A stretch of DNA of 64,000 bases from an uncultured Pelagibacteraceae bacterium (GCA_902521075.1 CABYQM010000001.1:1-64000), one strand, 5' to 3'. Counted from the first letter of the stretch, positions 53,338 to 64,000 are shown. Notes: generated from the letters alone by a model not told the origin. Translations and numbers: made by a program.

Positions 53338-55401
53338 ATGTCTGAATTTTTCCTTGAATTATTTAGTGAAGAAATACCTTCCAGATTACAAATCAATGCT
53401 AGAAATGATTTAACACAAATTTTTAAAAAATTTTTTGATGATAATGAAATTATAATTAAAGATAAAATTAATACTTATTCAACTCCAAATAGGCTCATTG
53501 TTCATATAAATAAAATACCTAAAGATGTAATAAAAAAAGCAGAGGAAATTAGAGGTCCTAATATAAATGCTCCAGAAAAGGCTTTAGATGGATTTTTAAA
53601 ATCCAATAAAATAAGTAAAGAAAAAGTTTTCAAAAAAAGCACTGAAAAAGGCATATTCTACTTCTACAAAAAACCATCACAAAAAACAAAAACATACGAT
53701 TTATTAAAAGAAAATATCGCAAGTTTGCTTTTAAAAATTTCATGGAAAAAATCAATGAAATGGGGCAATCATGATTTATATTGGGGAAGACCGTTAAAAT
53801 CAATATTAGCTTTATTTGATAAAAAAATAATTGAATTTAAACTAAACCATTTACATAGTTCAAATAAAACTTTTACAGATAAAGATCTAGAAGATGAAGT
53901 AAAAAGTTTTGTTGAATTTAAATCTTATATAAAATTTTTTAAACAAAAAGGTGTAACAATTGACCAAAATAAAAGGAAAGAATTTATAATTAAAGAAATA
54001 AATAAGGCAACTAATCAAAAAAAAATTCATATAAACGTGAATGAAAAACTTATAGATGAAATAATAAATATTGTTGAAAAACCAAAAATTTTAGTATGTG
54101 AGTTTAATAAGAAATTTTTAGAAATTCCACAAGAAATACTTATTATAACAATGCAACATCACCAGAAATATTTTCCTACATTTGATAGTAAAAACAAAAT
54201 AACGAATAATTTTATAGTTGTAGCAGATTGTAAAGATAAAAAAGGATTAGTTAAATTAGGAAATCAAAATGTTGTAGATGCAAGGTTGGCAGATGCGGAA
54301 TTTTTTTGGAACAGAAATAAGTCTCAAAATTTAGTTAAACAGGTATCTAGATTGAAGCAAATTAATTATTTTAAAGGATTGGGAAGTTATTTTGATAAAA
54401 TACAAAGAGTAAGAAAACTAAGCGGAATAATATCAGATGAACTTTTAATAAGTAAAGAAAAGATAGAAATTGCCTCCTCAATTTGCAAAGTAGATTTGAT
54501 GTCAGATTTAGTTGGAGAGTTTCCCGAATTACAAGGCGTGATGGGTGGATACTTTGCAAGAGAGCAAGGTTTTGACGAAGAAATAAGTTTAGCTGTTTCA
54601 GAGCATTACTTACCAAGTGGTATTGATAGTAAAGTTCCAAAAAAACCATACAGCATAGCATTATCGTTAAGTGATAAAATAGACTCTTTAGTTGGATTTT
54701 TTGGAATTAATCTCAAACCAACTAGTTCAAAAGATCCTTATGCTTTAAGAAGAATGGCAATTAGTTTATTAAGGTTAATAATTGAAAATCAAAAAAAAAT
54801 AAAATTAAGAGATCTAATAAATTATTCAATAAATTTATACAAAGAACAAAATTACACTTTTGATTCAAAATTGATAAATGATGAATTGGGTGATTTTATT
54901 TTAGATAGATTAAAAAATTATTTGAAAGAAAAAAATATTAGGCCAGATATTATTGAATGCTCCACTAATTCTTATGGAATAGATGATTTACTAAAAATTT
55001 TTAATAAATCATTAAATTTGAATAAAAATATTAAAAAAGATTTTGGTCTTGATGTAATTGCAATTTATAAAAGATCTGCAAACATTTTAAATAGCGAAAG
55101 CAAATCAAAATTAGAATTAGTAGGTTCTGCCGATCCTGGTCTCTTTAAAAATGATTATGAAAAAAATCTTTATAAAAAAATACATGCTATAAGAAAGTAC
55201 TTTTCAAGTATAGGTAGAGACGAGGATTATGATGAAAGTCTTAAAACACTCTCAAGTGCCAAAATAGAGGTTAATGAGTTTTTTGATAATGTAATAGTTA
55301 ATGATCAAGAAGAATTAATTAAAAAAAACAGACTAGAACTTTTAAAAATGTTGTGTAAAAGCTTCGATAATTATTTTAACTTTTCTAAAATAGAAGCATA
55401 A
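53338..55401 (+). CDS. glyS: glycyl-tRNA synthetase beta subunit
   Basis: FFLELFSEEIPSRLQINA, ADAEFFWNRNKSQNL, YALRRMAISLLRLI; follows glyQ. Confidence 0.96.
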   Translation: MSEFFLELFSEEIPSRLQINARNDLTQIFKKFFDDNEIIIKDKINTYSTPNRLIVHINKIPKDVIKKAEEIRGPNINAPEKALDGFLKSNKISKEKVFKKSTEKGIFYFYKKPSQKTKTYDLLKENIASLLLKISWKKSMKWGNHDLYWGRPLKSILALFDKKIIEFKLNHLHSSNKTFTDKDLEDEVKSFVEFKSYIKFFKQKGVTIDQNKRKEFIIKEINKATNQKKIHINVNEKLIDEIINIVEKPKILVCEFNKKFLEIPQEILIITMQHHQKYFPTFDSKNKITNNFIVVADCKDKKGLVKLGNQNVVDARLADAEFFWNRNKSQNLVKQVSRLKQINYFKGLGSYFDKIQRVRKLSGIISDELLISKEKIEIASSICKVDLMSDLVGEFPELQGVMGGYFAREQGFDEEISLAVSEHYLPSGIDSKVPKKPYSIALSLSDKIDSLVGFFGINLKPTSSKDPYALRRMAISLLRLIIENQKKIKLRDLINYSINLYKEQNYTFDSKLINDELGDFILDRLKNYLKEKNIRPDIIECSTNSYGIDDLLKIFNKSLNLNKNIKKDFGLDVIAIYKRSANILNSESKSKLELVGSADPGLFKNDYEKNLYKKIHAIRKYFSSIGRDEDYDESLKTLSSAKIEVNEFFDNVIVNDQEELIKKNRLELLKMLCKSFDNYFNFSKIEA

Positions 55402-58059
55402 ATGCCAAAATTAGTTTTTAATTTTAAATCTAAAGACACAAAAAAAATAAAAAACCCGAAAAATATTTTAGGAGGCAAAGGTGCAAATCTATCAGAAATG
55501 GGAAGGATGGGTTTACCTGTCCCACCTGGATTTACGATATCTACTGAAGTTTGTGATTTATTTTATAAAAATAAAAAGAAATTAAAGACTAAAATCATAA
55601 ATGAAATAAATAAAGAATTAAAAAATATTGAAAAAGATTCTGGTAAAAAATTTGGAGATTTAAAAAATCCTTTGTTGTTATCTGTAAGATCTGGCGCGAG
55701 AGTATCCATGCCAGGAATGATGGATACTATTTTAAATCTTGGACTAAATGACAAAACTGTGATTGCTTTAGCAAATAAAACATCAAATATGAGATTTGCA
55801 AAAGATAGTTATAGAAGATTTATACAAATGTATGCAAATGTTGTTATGGGTGTTGAAAGTTATAATTTTGAAGAATTAATTGAAAATTACAAACTTACAA
55901 AAGGTGTTTTGCTAGACACTGATTTGGATGAAAATGATTGGGATGGATTGATTAAAGACTTTAAAAATATTGTAAAAGAAAAAACAAAAAAAAATTTTCC
56001 TCAAAATATTAATGAACAATTACTAGGTGCAATTAGTGCAGTCTTTTTGTCATGGGAGAGTAACAGGGCAAAGGTTTATAGAAAATTAAATCATATCCCT
56101 TCAGAGTGGGGAACTGCAGTAAATGTTCAGTCCATGGTTTTTGGTAATATGGGAGTTGATTGTGCGACAGGTGTTGTGTTTACACGTAATCCATCCAATG
56201 GAGTCAATGAAATCTATGGTGAATATTTAATAAATGCTCAAGGAGAAGATGTTGTTGCAGGGACAAGGACGCCCCAACATATAACTATGAAAGCTAGAAA
56301 AGATGCAAAAGAAACACTTCTTTCAATGGAAGAGTCTATGCCTAGAGTTTACAAAAATCTGAAAAATATTCTTATAAAGCTGGAGAAACATTATAAAGAT
56401 ATGCAGGATGTGGAGTTCACAGTTGAAAATAATAAGTTGTGGATGTTGCAAACTAGATCAGGAAAAAGAACTGCAAAATCATCAGTCAAAATTGCTGTAG
56501 ATATGGAAAGAGAAAAACTCATCACAAAAAAAGAGGCTGTGCTTAGAGTACAACCAAATTCATTAGATACTTTGCTTCATCCAACTTTAGATGAAACAGC
56601 GAATTTAGAAGTAATAGCCAAAGGCCTTCCAGCTTCTCCGGGAGCAGCTAGTGGAAAAGTAGTATTTACATCTGATGAGGCTGAAAGATTAAATGGAATG
56701 ATGCAAAATACAATCCTAGTAAGAGTAGAAACATCACCTGAAGATATCAATGGAATGCATGCAGCTAAAGGAATTCTTACTGCAAGAGGTGGGATGACCA
56801 GCCATGCTGCAGTAGTTGCAAGAGGAATGGGTAGACCTTGTGTATCTGGCTCAAGCGAAATAGAAATAGATTACCAAAATAAAATTTTTAAAACAAAAAA
56901 TAATGAAATTAAAGAAGGTGATTTAATTACAATTGATGGATCAACTGGTAGAATTATAAAAGGAGAGGTTAAAACTGTTAAACCTGAAATTTCGGGAGAT
57001 TTTTCTAAACTTATGAGCTGGGCTGACAAATTTAGAAAATTAAAAATTAGAACTAATTCTGAAACACCTCTTGATAGTAAAACTGCTAGAGAATTTGGAG
57101 CTGAAGGTATAGGTCTTTGTAGAACAGAACATATGTTTTTTGATGAAGAGAGAATTTTATCTGTAAGAGAAATGATTTTATCAAAATCAAAAGAAGATAG
57201 GGCTAGTGCTTTAAAGAAACTACTTCCTTTTCAAAAAAAGGATTTTATTGACATCTTTAAAATTATGAATGGTCTACCTGTTACAGTTAGATTATTAGAT
57301 CCACCACTTCATGAATTTTTACCAAAAAATCAAAAAGAAATTAGCGATGTAGCAAATGCTTTAAACATCAAAAGTTCTGAATTAGAGGGTAGAATAACAG
57401 AACTTCATGAACAAAATCCAATGCTTGGTCATAGAGGTTGTAGATTAGGTATATCATTCCCAGAAATATATGAGATGCAGTGCACAGCGATTTTTCATGC
57501 TTTAGTCGAATGTAAAAAACTCAAGATAAAATCTATTATTCCTGAGATCATGATACCTTTGGTATCAACAGAAGCAGAGATAAAAATAATGAAAGACTTA
57601 GTAATTAGAGTTGCAAAAGAAGTAGAAAACAAAACTAAAACAAAACTAAATTTTTTAGTGGGTACAATGATTGAGCTCCCAAGAGCAGCAATCAAAGCAG
57701 ATGATATATCTAGACATGCAGAATTCTTTAGTTTTGGAACAAATGACTTAACACAAACAACTTTTGGCATAAGCAGAGATGATAGTGGTAAGTTTTTAAA
57801 TGATTATATTGATAATAAAATTTTTGATATTGATCCATTTGTTTCTATAGATGACGGAGTTGGAGATTTGATAAAAATAGCAACAAAAAAAGGTAGAAAA
57901 ATTAACAAAAAAATCAAACTCGGTATATGTGGCGAACATGGAGGTGATCCGAAAAGTATTAACTTTTGCGCACGTGCTGGTTTAGATTATGTATCCTGTT
58001 CTCCTTATAGAGTGCCTATTGCAAGACTGGCTGCTGCTCAAGCTCAATTAAAAAAATAA
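55402..58059 (+). CDS. ppdK: pyruvate, phosphate dikinase
   Basis: LGGKGANLSEMGRMGLPVPPGFTISTEVC, GMMDTILNLGLND, GGMTSHAAVVARGMGRPCVSG, EFFSFGTNDLTQTTFG. Confidence 0.97.
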   Translation: MPKLVFNFKSKDTKKIKNPKNILGGKGANLSEMGRMGLPVPPGFTISTEVCDLFYKNKKKLKTKIINEINKELKNIEKDSGKKFGDLKNPLLLSVRSGARVSMPGMMDTILNLGLNDKTVIALANKTSNMRFAKDSYRRFIQMYANVVMGVESYNFEELIENYKLTKGVLLDTDLDENDWDGLIKDFKNIVKEKTKKNFPQNINEQLLGAISAVFLSWESNRAKVYRKLNHIPSEWGTAVNVQSMVFGNMGVDCATGVVFTRNPSNGVNEIYGEYLINAQGEDVVAGTRTPQHITMKARKDAKETLLSMEESMPRVYKNLKNILIKLEKHYKDMQDVEFTVENNKLWMLQTRSGKRTAKSSVKIAVDMEREKLITKKEAVLRVQPNSLDTLLHPTLDETANLEVIAKGLPASPGAASGKVVFTSDEAERLNGMMQNTILVRVETSPEDINGMHAAKGILTARGGMTSHAAVVARGMGRPCVSGSSEIEIDYQNKIFKTKNNEIKEGDLITIDGSTGRIIKGEVKTVKPEISGDFSKLMSWADKFRKLKIRTNSETPLDSKTAREFGAEGIGLCRTEHMFFDEERILSVREMILSKSKEDRASALKKLLPFQKKDFIDIFKIMNGLPVTVRLLDPPLHEFLPKNQKEISDVANALNIKSSELEGRITELHEQNPMLGHRGCRLGISFPEIYEMQCTAIFHALVECKKLKIKSIIPEIMIPLVSTEAEIKIMKDLVIRVAKEVENKTKTKLNFLVGTMIELPRAAIKADDISRHAEFFSFGTNDLTQTTFGISRDDSGKFLNDYIDNKIFDIDPFVSIDDGVGDLIKIATKKGRKINKKIKLGICGEHGGDPKSINFCARAGLDYVSCSPYRVPIARLAAAQAQLKK

Positions 58060-58068
58060 AATTAAATC

Positions 58069-58905
58069 TTAAATTTCCAATTTTAAGTCTAATGCATTAA
58101 TTGAGTGAGTTAAAGATCCTATGGAAATCCTATCAACACCAGTAGAGGAAACATTTTTAACATTCTCTAAGTTAATTCCTCCTGATGCTTCAGTTTCATA
58201 AAGTTTTCTAGACATTTTGACTGCTTTTTTTAAATTTTTTGAACTCATATTATCTAATAAAATCCTATCAAATTTCAGACCCAAAATTCTCTTTAACTGA
58301 GATAAATTATCAACCTCAACTGTAATTTTTTTTCCTCCCTTTTTTTTGATAGCTCTTTGAATTAAATTTTCAAAATTTTTTTCAGAACTTATATGGTTAT
58401 CTTTTATTAAGTATTCATCACTTAAATTAAATCTGTGGTTTGTTCCACCACCTAATTTTACAGCATATTTTTGGATCACTCTAAGATTTGGGATCGTTTT
58501 TCTTGTGCAGCAAATTTTTGTTTTTTTTCTAACTTTTTTTACAAACATATTTGTTTTCGTTGCTATTCCAGAAATATGGGAAACAAAGTTCAATGCTACT
58601 CTCTCACCGATTAGAATACTTTTTAGGTTACCTTCAATAGTCGCAACTATCTCGCCTTTCCTTATTCGAGATCCATCTTTTTTTTTATTTTTAAAATTTA
58701 TTTTTTTATCTACTAATTTAAAAGTCTCTTTAGCAAAATCTATCCCACCTAAAATACCATTTTGGTTACATATCATTTTAACTTTTTTTTTAATGTTTTT
58801 GTCAATTAGTTCTGAAGTAATATCGCCTGATGGATATAAGTCCTCATTCAAAGCCAATTTACATGATGATTTTATAAAATTTTTACTTAATTGAATTTTA
58901 GACAC
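58069..58905 (-). CDS. nadC: nicotinate-nucleotide pyrophosphorylase (carboxylating)
   Basis: GDITSELI, ERVALNFVSHISGIATKTNMFVKKV, TRKTIPNLRVIQKYAVKLGGGTNHRFNLSDEYLIKDNH, EASGGINLENV. Confidence 0.95.
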   Translation of the reverse strand: MSKIQLSKNFIKSSCKLALNEDLYPSGDITSELIDKNIKKKVKMICNQNGILGGIDFAKETFKLVDKKINFKNKKKDGSRIRKGEIVATIEGNLKSILIGERVALNFVSHISGIATKTNMFVKKVRKKTKICCTRKTIPNLRVIQKYAVKLGGGTNHRFNLSDEYLIKDNHISSEKNFENLIQRAIKKKGGKKITVEVDNLSQLKRILGLKFDRILLDNMSSKNLKKAVKMSRKLYETEASGGINLENVKNVSSTGVDRISIGSLTHSINALDLKLEI

Positions 58906-58910
58906 AGATT

Positions 58911-59900
58911 TTATCTGCCTATTTCTGCCATTCTCTCTACAGATTTTCTTGCTTTTTCGATTGTCTCATTGTCCATTATTAATTCATTAGTTTCATTTTC
59001 TAAACAATCTAATATTTTAGGCAAAGTTATTCTTTTCATATGAGGACAAAGATTACATGGTCTAATAAATTCAACATTTGGATTATCAATTTGTACATTA
59101 TCGCTCATTGAGCATTCCGTAACCATCATGACTTTTTCTGGTTGATTATCTCTTACATATTTAATCATTCCACTTGTAGAACCTGCAAAATCAGACGCTT
59201 GTATCACATCAGGTGGACATTCTGGATGTGCTATTATTTTTATACCTGGATTAGCTTTTCTAATATCATTAATTTCTTGATCATTGAATTGTTCATGCAC
59301 TTCACAAGTCCCCTTCCAAGAAATAATTTCTATATCAGTTTGCGATGCCACGTATTTAGCTAGAAAATCATCGGGTAAAAATATTACTTTTTTTACTCCT
59401 AATGACTCTACAATTTTTACTGCATTTGCAGATGTGCAGCAAACGTCAGTTTCGGCTTTCACATCAGCAGATGTATTTACATACGAGACCACTGGAACAC
59501 CAGGGTATTTTTTTTTGAGATTTCTAACATCATCGCCTGTTATAGACGAAGAAAGTGAACAACCTGCTTTCATATCTGGTAATAAAACTTTCTTTTCTGG
59601 ACTCATTAATTTTGCAGTTTCAGCCATAAAATGAACTCCACACATGACTATTATATCTGCTTTTGTTTTAGCAGCCTCTACTGCTAAAGCTAAAGAATCT
59701 GCAGAAAAGTCTGAAATGCCGTGATAAATCTCTGGTGTTTGATAATTGTGTGCAAGAATTACTGCATTCTTCTCTTTCTTTAATTTATTAATTTTATAAA
59801 TATAAGGCGCATGTGTAGCCCATTCTACCTCAGGAATTTTTTTTGATACTTTGTTATAAATTGAGCTTGTTGCTTTTTTTATTTCATTAGTAAATTCCAT
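58911..59900 (-). CDS. nadA: quinolinate synthase
   Basis: AVILAHNYQTPEIYHGISDFSADSLALA, VMCGVHFMAETAKLMSPEKKVLLPDMKAGCSL, PCNLCPHMKRITL. Confidence 0.96.
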   Translation of the reverse strand: MEFTNEIKKATSSIYNKVSKKIPEVEWATHAPYIYKINKLKKEKNAVILAHNYQTPEIYHGISDFSADSLALAVEAAKTKADIIVMCGVHFMAETAKLMSPEKKVLLPDMKAGCSLSSSITGDDVRNLKKKYPGVPVVSYVNTSADVKAETDVCCTSANAVKIVESLGVKKVIFLPDDFLAKYVASQTDIEIISWKGTCEVHEQFNDQEINDIRKANPGIKIIAHPECPPDVIQASDFAGSTSGMIKYVRDNQPEKVMMVTECSMSDNVQIDNPNVEFIRPCNLCPHMKRITLPKILDCLENETNELIMDNETIEKARKSVERMAEIGR

Positions 59901-59958
59901 AAAAAAAACTTATCAACTTGAAATAGAATTGTCATTCATTTAATCTGCCGCATAACTT

Positions 59959-60044
59959 GCGGTCATGCTGAAACTGGTAGACAGGCACGGTTGAGGGCCG
60001 TGTGGGCCTAGCCCATGAGAGTTCGATTCTCTCTGACCGCACCA
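59959..60044 (+). tRNA. tRNA-Leu (GAG)
   Basis: gcggtcatgctgaaactggtagacaggcacggttgagggccgtgtgggcctagcccatgagagttcgattctctctgaccgcacca; long variable arm; loop ttgaggg; encoded CCA. Confidence 0.95.
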
Positions 60045-60061
60045 AAAACAAATATTTATTA

Positions 60062-60305
60062 AGGGGCGTTCTGTTGCCAGGTGCCCCGGACCCCGTAACT
60101 TAATTAATAAATTAATTAAGCTGCAAGTGCGTAACTTTCGTTAGCATTTATAAATTAGCCCTTCACGGCGGAACAATACCGAACGAAAGAATAACTTTTA
60201 GTCATCCGTCGATCCTAATTCACCCCCATAAGTTGAAAATGGTGGAGGTGGTGGGTACTGCCCCCACGTCCGTAATGGTTATTACGAAATTCGTTTATCG
60301 TCATA
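60062..60305 (-). ncRNA. ssrA: transfer-messenger RNA, circularly permuted (two-piece) form
   Basis: Minus strand, 5'-3': T arm gtggg-ggcagta-cccac, then cacctccacca (acceptor 3' strand plus ACCA), short spacer ttttcaacttat, then gggggtgaattaggatcgacgg (5' tRNA-like half), then tag ORF GCT AAC GAA AGT TAC GCA CTT GCA GCT TAA. gggggtg pairs with cacctcc. Outer boundaries approximate. Confidence 0.9.
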
Positions 60306-60363
60306 GTTGGAAAACCAACATTAATAATATAAAACCAAATTCAACAGATTCAATAAATTATTC

Positions 60364-61311
60364 ATGAAGTTAACTGACGAACAAATAAAAGAAATAAAAG
60401 ACCAGCAATCTCAGCAAAATTCAACAAAAAGAGTGACAGCCCCAGAACTTGAAAAAATTCTATACGATGCAATTCCAATATTAGACCACGGTTTTATAAG
60501 AGTTGTTGACTATATGGGTGATGATACCTCCGTAGTTCAATCAGCTCGAGTTTCTTATGGAAAAGGAACAAAAAAAGTTTCAACAGATGCTGGTTTGATA
60601 AAATATTTGATGAGACATTGGCACAGCACTCCTTTTGAAATGTGTGAAATAAAATATCATGTAAAGCTACCTATATTTATAGCAAGACAATGGATTAGAC
60701 ACAGAACAGCAAATGTAAATGAATATTCTGCAAGATACTCGATTTTAGATAAAGAATTTTATCTACCAGAGCCGCAACATCTTGCTGCTCAATCACAGAG
60801 TAATAGACAAGGTAGAGGTGATATTTTAGATGGAGAAAAAGCAAAAAAAGTTTTGAATTTATTAAAAGGAGATGCTGAACAAACTTATAATAATTATGAA
60901 ACTATGCTTAATGAAAGATATGATGGATCAACTATAGATGAAAATGCTGTAGGTTTAGCAAGAGAGCTTGCTAGAATGAACTTAACATTAAATACTTATA
61001 CTCAATGGTATTGGAAAACAGATTTGTTAAATCTAATGAATTTTTTGAGGCTCAGAGCAGATCATCATGCTCAGTATGAGATTAGAGCTTATGCAGATGC
61101 TATGCTTGATACTGTAAAAAAATGGGTACCAATAACTTATGAGGCTTTTATGGATTATAGGGTTGGTGGAACAGAAGTTTCTGCAAAAGGAAAAATTATT
61201 ATTCAAAAACTTATAAAAGGTGAAAATGTTTCTATCGATGATACAGGTTTATCGAAAAGAGAATGGAACGAACTTATGGATGCTTTTGATCTTAAAGATA
61301 AATTGATTTAA
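60364..61311 (+). CDS. thyX: FAD-dependent thymidylate synthase
   Basis: [42 protein letters not shown] (RHR motif). Confidence 0.96.
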   Translation: MKLTDEQIKEIKDQQSQQNSTKRVTAPELEKILYDAIPILDHGFIRVVDYMGDDTSVVQSARVSYGKGTKKVSTDAGLIKYLMRHWHSTPFEMCEIKYHVKLPIFIARQWIRHRTANVNEYSARYSILDKEFYLPEPQHLAAQSQSNRQGRGDILDGEKAKKVLNLLKGDAEQTYNNYETMLNERYDGSTIDENAVGLARELARMNLTLNTYTQWYWKTDLLNLMNFLRLRADHHAQYEIRAYADAMLDTVKKWVPITYEAFMDYRVGGTEVSAKGKIIIQKLIKGENVSIDDTGLSKREWNELMDAFDLKDKLI

Positions 61312-62116
61312 TTTTTTCAGCAAACTTAAAATATATTTTAGATATCTCATGATTCGGTTTGCTCTCCACTATTGGTGAACCCAAATCTCCCTGCTTTCCA
61401 ACCTCGGGATCAATTGGTATTTCTCCCATAAAATCTTTTTTAAATTCTTCAGCAGTCTTCTTTACGCCACCTTCACCGAAAATTGCATATTTTTTTCCAT
61501 CATCTCCAATGAAATGACTCATATTATCTATAAGTCCTAATATTTTTACTTTAAGTTTATCAAACATTCTAATTCCACGCTTTACGTCCTGTAACGCTAT
61601 CTCTTGCGGTGTAGATATAATTATTACTCCATCCATATTTATTTCTTGTGCAAATGTAAGTTGAGTATCGCCAGTACCTGGTGGCATATCAACAATTAAA
61701 ATATCTAAATTTTCCCACAAAACTTTTTGCGTAAAAGTTTTTATTGCAGATATAACCATAGGACCCCTCCAAATCATTGGTGTTTGCTCATCTGTTAAAA
61801 ATCCTATAGACATACATTGAATTCCATACTTCTTAATTGGCTTTAGTTTTTGCCCATCACTTTCAGGCTTTTCATTTATCGAGAATAATTTTGGCAATGA
61901 TGGTCCATATATATCTGCATCAAGCAAACCAACATTTAAGTCCATTTTTTTTAATGCCAAAGCAAGATTTGAGGCAAATGTTGACTTTCCAACTCCTCCT
62001 TTTGCACTTGAGATTGCAATTGTAAACTTTGTTCCAATAATAGGGTTTCTTCTAAAGGTTTTTGGCTCAGTTTTTGCCTTTGTTGTGTCACTTAAACCTA
62101 CTTTTTTACTGTCCAT
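61292..62116 (-). CDS. Mrp/NBP35 family Fe-S carrier ATPase
   Basis: [73 protein letters not shown]. Confidence 0.93.
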   Translation of the reverse strand: MDSKKVGLSDTTKAKTEPKTFRRNPIIGTKFTIAISSAKGGVGKSTFASNLALALKKMDLNVGLLDADIYGPSLPKLFSINEKPESDGQKLKPIKKYGIQCMSIGFLTDEQTPMIWRGPMVISAIKTFTQKVLWENLDILIVDMPPGTGDTQLTFAQEINMDGVIIISTPQEIALQDVKRGIRMFDKLKVKILGLIDNMSHFIGDDGKKYAIFGEGGVKKTAEEFKKDFMGEIPIDPEVGKQGDLGSPIVESKPNHEISKIYFKFAEKIKSIYL

Positions 62117-62170
62117 AATTTACCATTACCTTGTTTTTACTAATAAAGACACTATATAGAGTGTCGTATT

Positions 62171-63262
62171 ATGAGTGATTTTAAAAATCAAAGCCCATGG
62201 GGAGCACCTCCAGGTGGAGGTGGTAGCGGAAATGGTGGATTTAGAAAAGGTCCTACTCCTCCAAATATTGATGAAGTTATTAGTAAACTACAATCAATAA
62301 TAAACAGGTTTTTGGGCGGTGGAAAAGGTGGCGCTAAACCAATAATAATTGGTATTATAATTCTTCTAATTGTTTGGACTTTAAGTGGTCTTTATAGAGT
62401 TTTACCTGATGAACAAGGTGTTGTTTTAAGATTTGGAAAATTTGTTAAAACTACACAACCTGGATTAAATTATCACCTTCCTTTTCCGATTGAAAATGTA
62501 TTAACCCCTAAAGTTACAAAAGTTAATCGAATGGATATTGGATTTAGGTCAGAGAGGGACAGTGGATTTTCCTCAGGCGGAGTTGCAGATGTTCCAGAAG
62601 AAAGTTTAATGCTAACAGGTGATGAAAACATAGTTAACATAGATTTTTCAGTATTTTGGGTAATTAAAGATGCTGGTAATTTTTTATTCAAAATTCAAGA
62701 TCCAGAAGGAACAGTTAAAGCAGCAGCAGAAACAGCTATGAGAGAAGTTATTGCGAGATCTGATATTCAACCAATTTTGACAGAAGGTAGATCTATCATA
62801 GAAGCTGATACTCAAGAAATAATTCAGGAAATTTTAGACGAATACACAAGTGGAATTCAAATTACACAAGTTCAAACACAAAAAGCCGATCCACCAGACC
62901 AAGTTATTGATGCGTTCAGAGATGTCCAAGCTGCAAGAGCAGATATGGAAAGATCTAAGAACGAAGCAGAAGCATACGCTAATGATGTAATTCCAAGAGC
63001 ACGAGGAGAGGCCGCAAAAATTCTCCAAGCAGCAGAAGCTTATAAAAAAGAAGTTGTTGCTAAGGCAGAAGGAGAAGCAAGTAGATTTTTATCAATTTAT
63101 AATGAGTATGCAAAAGCTAAAAAAGTAACTCAAGAAAGAATGTATCTTGAGACAATGGAAGAAGTATTAGCCGATATTAATAAAATAATAATCGACAAAA
63201 ATTCAGGCGAGGGTGTAGTACCATATTTACCTTTGCAAGAGTTAAAAACAGGGACAAATTAA
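62171..63262 (+). CDS. hflK: FtsH protease modulator HflK
   Basis: Gly-rich N-terminus, one TM, SGLYRVLPDEQGVVLRFGKFVKTTQPGLNYHLPFPIENV (band-7/SPFH); followed by hflC. Confidence 0.95.
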   Translation: MSDFKNQSPWGAPPGGGGSGNGGFRKGPTPPNIDEVISKLQSIINRFLGGGKGGAKPIIIGIIILLIVWTLSGLYRVLPDEQGVVLRFGKFVKTTQPGLNYHLPFPIENVLTPKVTKVNRMDIGFRSERDSGFSSGGVADVPEESLMLTGDENIVNIDFSVFWVIKDAGNFLFKIQDPEGTVKAAAETAMREVIARSDIQPILTEGRSIIEADTQEIIQEILDEYTSGIQITQVQTQKADPPDQVIDAFRDVQAARADMERSKNEAEAYANDVIPRARGEAAKILQAAEAYKKEVVAKAEGEASRFLSIYNEYAKAKKVTQERMYLETMEEVLADINKIIIDKNSGEGVVPYLPLQELKTGTN

Positions 63263-63263
63263 A

Positions 63264-64000
63264 ATGAAAGCTGGAAAATTTTTACTACCAATAATCATAC
63301 TAATTGCTGCAACAATTTACTTTTCAGTTTTTATTGTCAAAGAGGTTAACCAAGCAATTGTTCTTCAATTTGGTGATCCTAAAAGAATTATATCAAAACC
63401 TGGAATTAATTTTAAAATTCCATTCATACAAAACGTTGTATTTTTAGATAAAAGAATTTTAAATCTTGATACACCACCGGAAGAAGTAATTGCATCAGAT
63501 CAAAAAAGACTGATCGTCGATGCTTTTGCAAGATTTCAAATAATTGATCCTCTTAAATTTTATATATCTGTTGGAAACGAAAGAGTTGCGAGATCAAGAT
63601 TAGCAACTATTATAAATTCAAGAATAAGAAACGTACTTGGTCAACAAGAACTACAAACACTTTTATCAGAAGATAGAACTAAACAAATGTCTCTAATTCA
63701 AGAAGGTGTAAATAATGAAGCAGAAAATTTCGGTATAAGTATTGTTGATGTTAGAATTAAAAGAGCAGACCTTCCTCAAGCAAACAGTGATGCAATTTTT
63801 AGAAGAATGCAAACTGAGAGGGAAAGAGAGGCAAAAGAATTTAGAGCAAAAGGTGCAGAGATGGCAGTAACAATTACCTCAACTGCTGACAAAGAAGTTA
63901 CAGTTATACTTGCAGATGCACAAAAAAAATCTGAGATTATGAAGGGTGAAGGTGATGGTTTGAAAAATAAGATTTTTGCTGATGCCTTTGGACAAGATCC
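63264..64000 (+). CDS. hflC: protease modulator HflC (3' end truncated by window edge)
   Basis: Own translation from ATG 63264: MKAGKFLLPIIILIAATIYFSVFIVKEVNQAIVLQFGDPKRIISKPGINFKIPFIQNVVFLDKRIL...; follows hflK; open at window end. Confidence 0.94.
   Translation, partial: MKAGKFLLPIIILIAATIYFSVFIVKEVNQAIVLQFGDPKRIISKPGINFKIPFIQNVVFLDKRILNLDTPPEEVIASDQKRLIVDAFARFQIIDPLKFYISVGNERVARSRLATIINSRIRNVLGQQELQTLLSEDRTKQMSLIQEGVNNEAENFGISIVDVRIKRADLPQANSDAIFRRMQTEREREAKEFRAKGAEMAVTITSTADKEVTVILADAQKKSEIMKGEGDGLKNKIFADAFGQD

Noticed and set aside
58505-58894. 129-aa plus-strand ORF rich in Phe/Ile
   Set aside because: Antisense of nadC; an AT-rich shadow frame.
59142-59634. Two overlapping plus-strand ORFs (73 and 116 aa)
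   Set aside because: Antisense to nadA, which has clear conserved motifs; no independent evidence.
1-64000. CRISPR arrays, transposases, integrases, toxin-antitoxin or defence operons
   Set aside because: No regularly spaced repeats, no recognisable IS/integrase ORFs and no defence-family motifs found. Poly-A/T tracts are explained by base composition.

Overview
AT-rich, tightly packed, mostly housekeeping chromosome segment. Gene content and order look like a SAR11/Pelagibacterales-type alphaproteobacterium (inference from gene families and synteny; no search was run). Positions 1-7.4 kb hold surface-glycan genes: GT2 glycosyltransferases, a GMC-like oxidoreductase, a sugar epimerase, methyltransferases and a polytopic membrane protein. 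They end at a lone 5S rRNA gene, which suggests the edge of the hypervariable island that in SAR11 separates 5S from 16S-23S. Next come rpmJ, a small COX IV-like protein, pntAA/AB/B and a transaldolase, then a second small glycan cassette (12.2-17.0 kb) ending at tRNA-fMet. From about 17 kb on the content is core: rpsU, trcR-like, rpmE, efp, thiE, fba/pgk/gap/tkt, zapA, yebC, a phage-type RuvC-like gene, tolQRAB-pal-cpoB, tilS, ftsH, folP (frame-disrupted), glmM, thiD, purA, rpoH, rluD, an ABC transporter, xseB-ispA-dxs, aroC, pdxH, glyQS, ppdK, nadC/nadA, tRNA-Leu, a circularly permuted two-piece tmRNA, thyX, mrp and hflKC. I saw no CRISPR array, transposon, prophage or recognisable defence system, and no clear previously undescribed multi-gene system. 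The best leads are a 5S with its own apparent promoter that probably leads a protein-coding transcript, a RuvC-like nuclease in the ruvCAB position, a poly-A frameshift in folP, and the permuted tmRNA.
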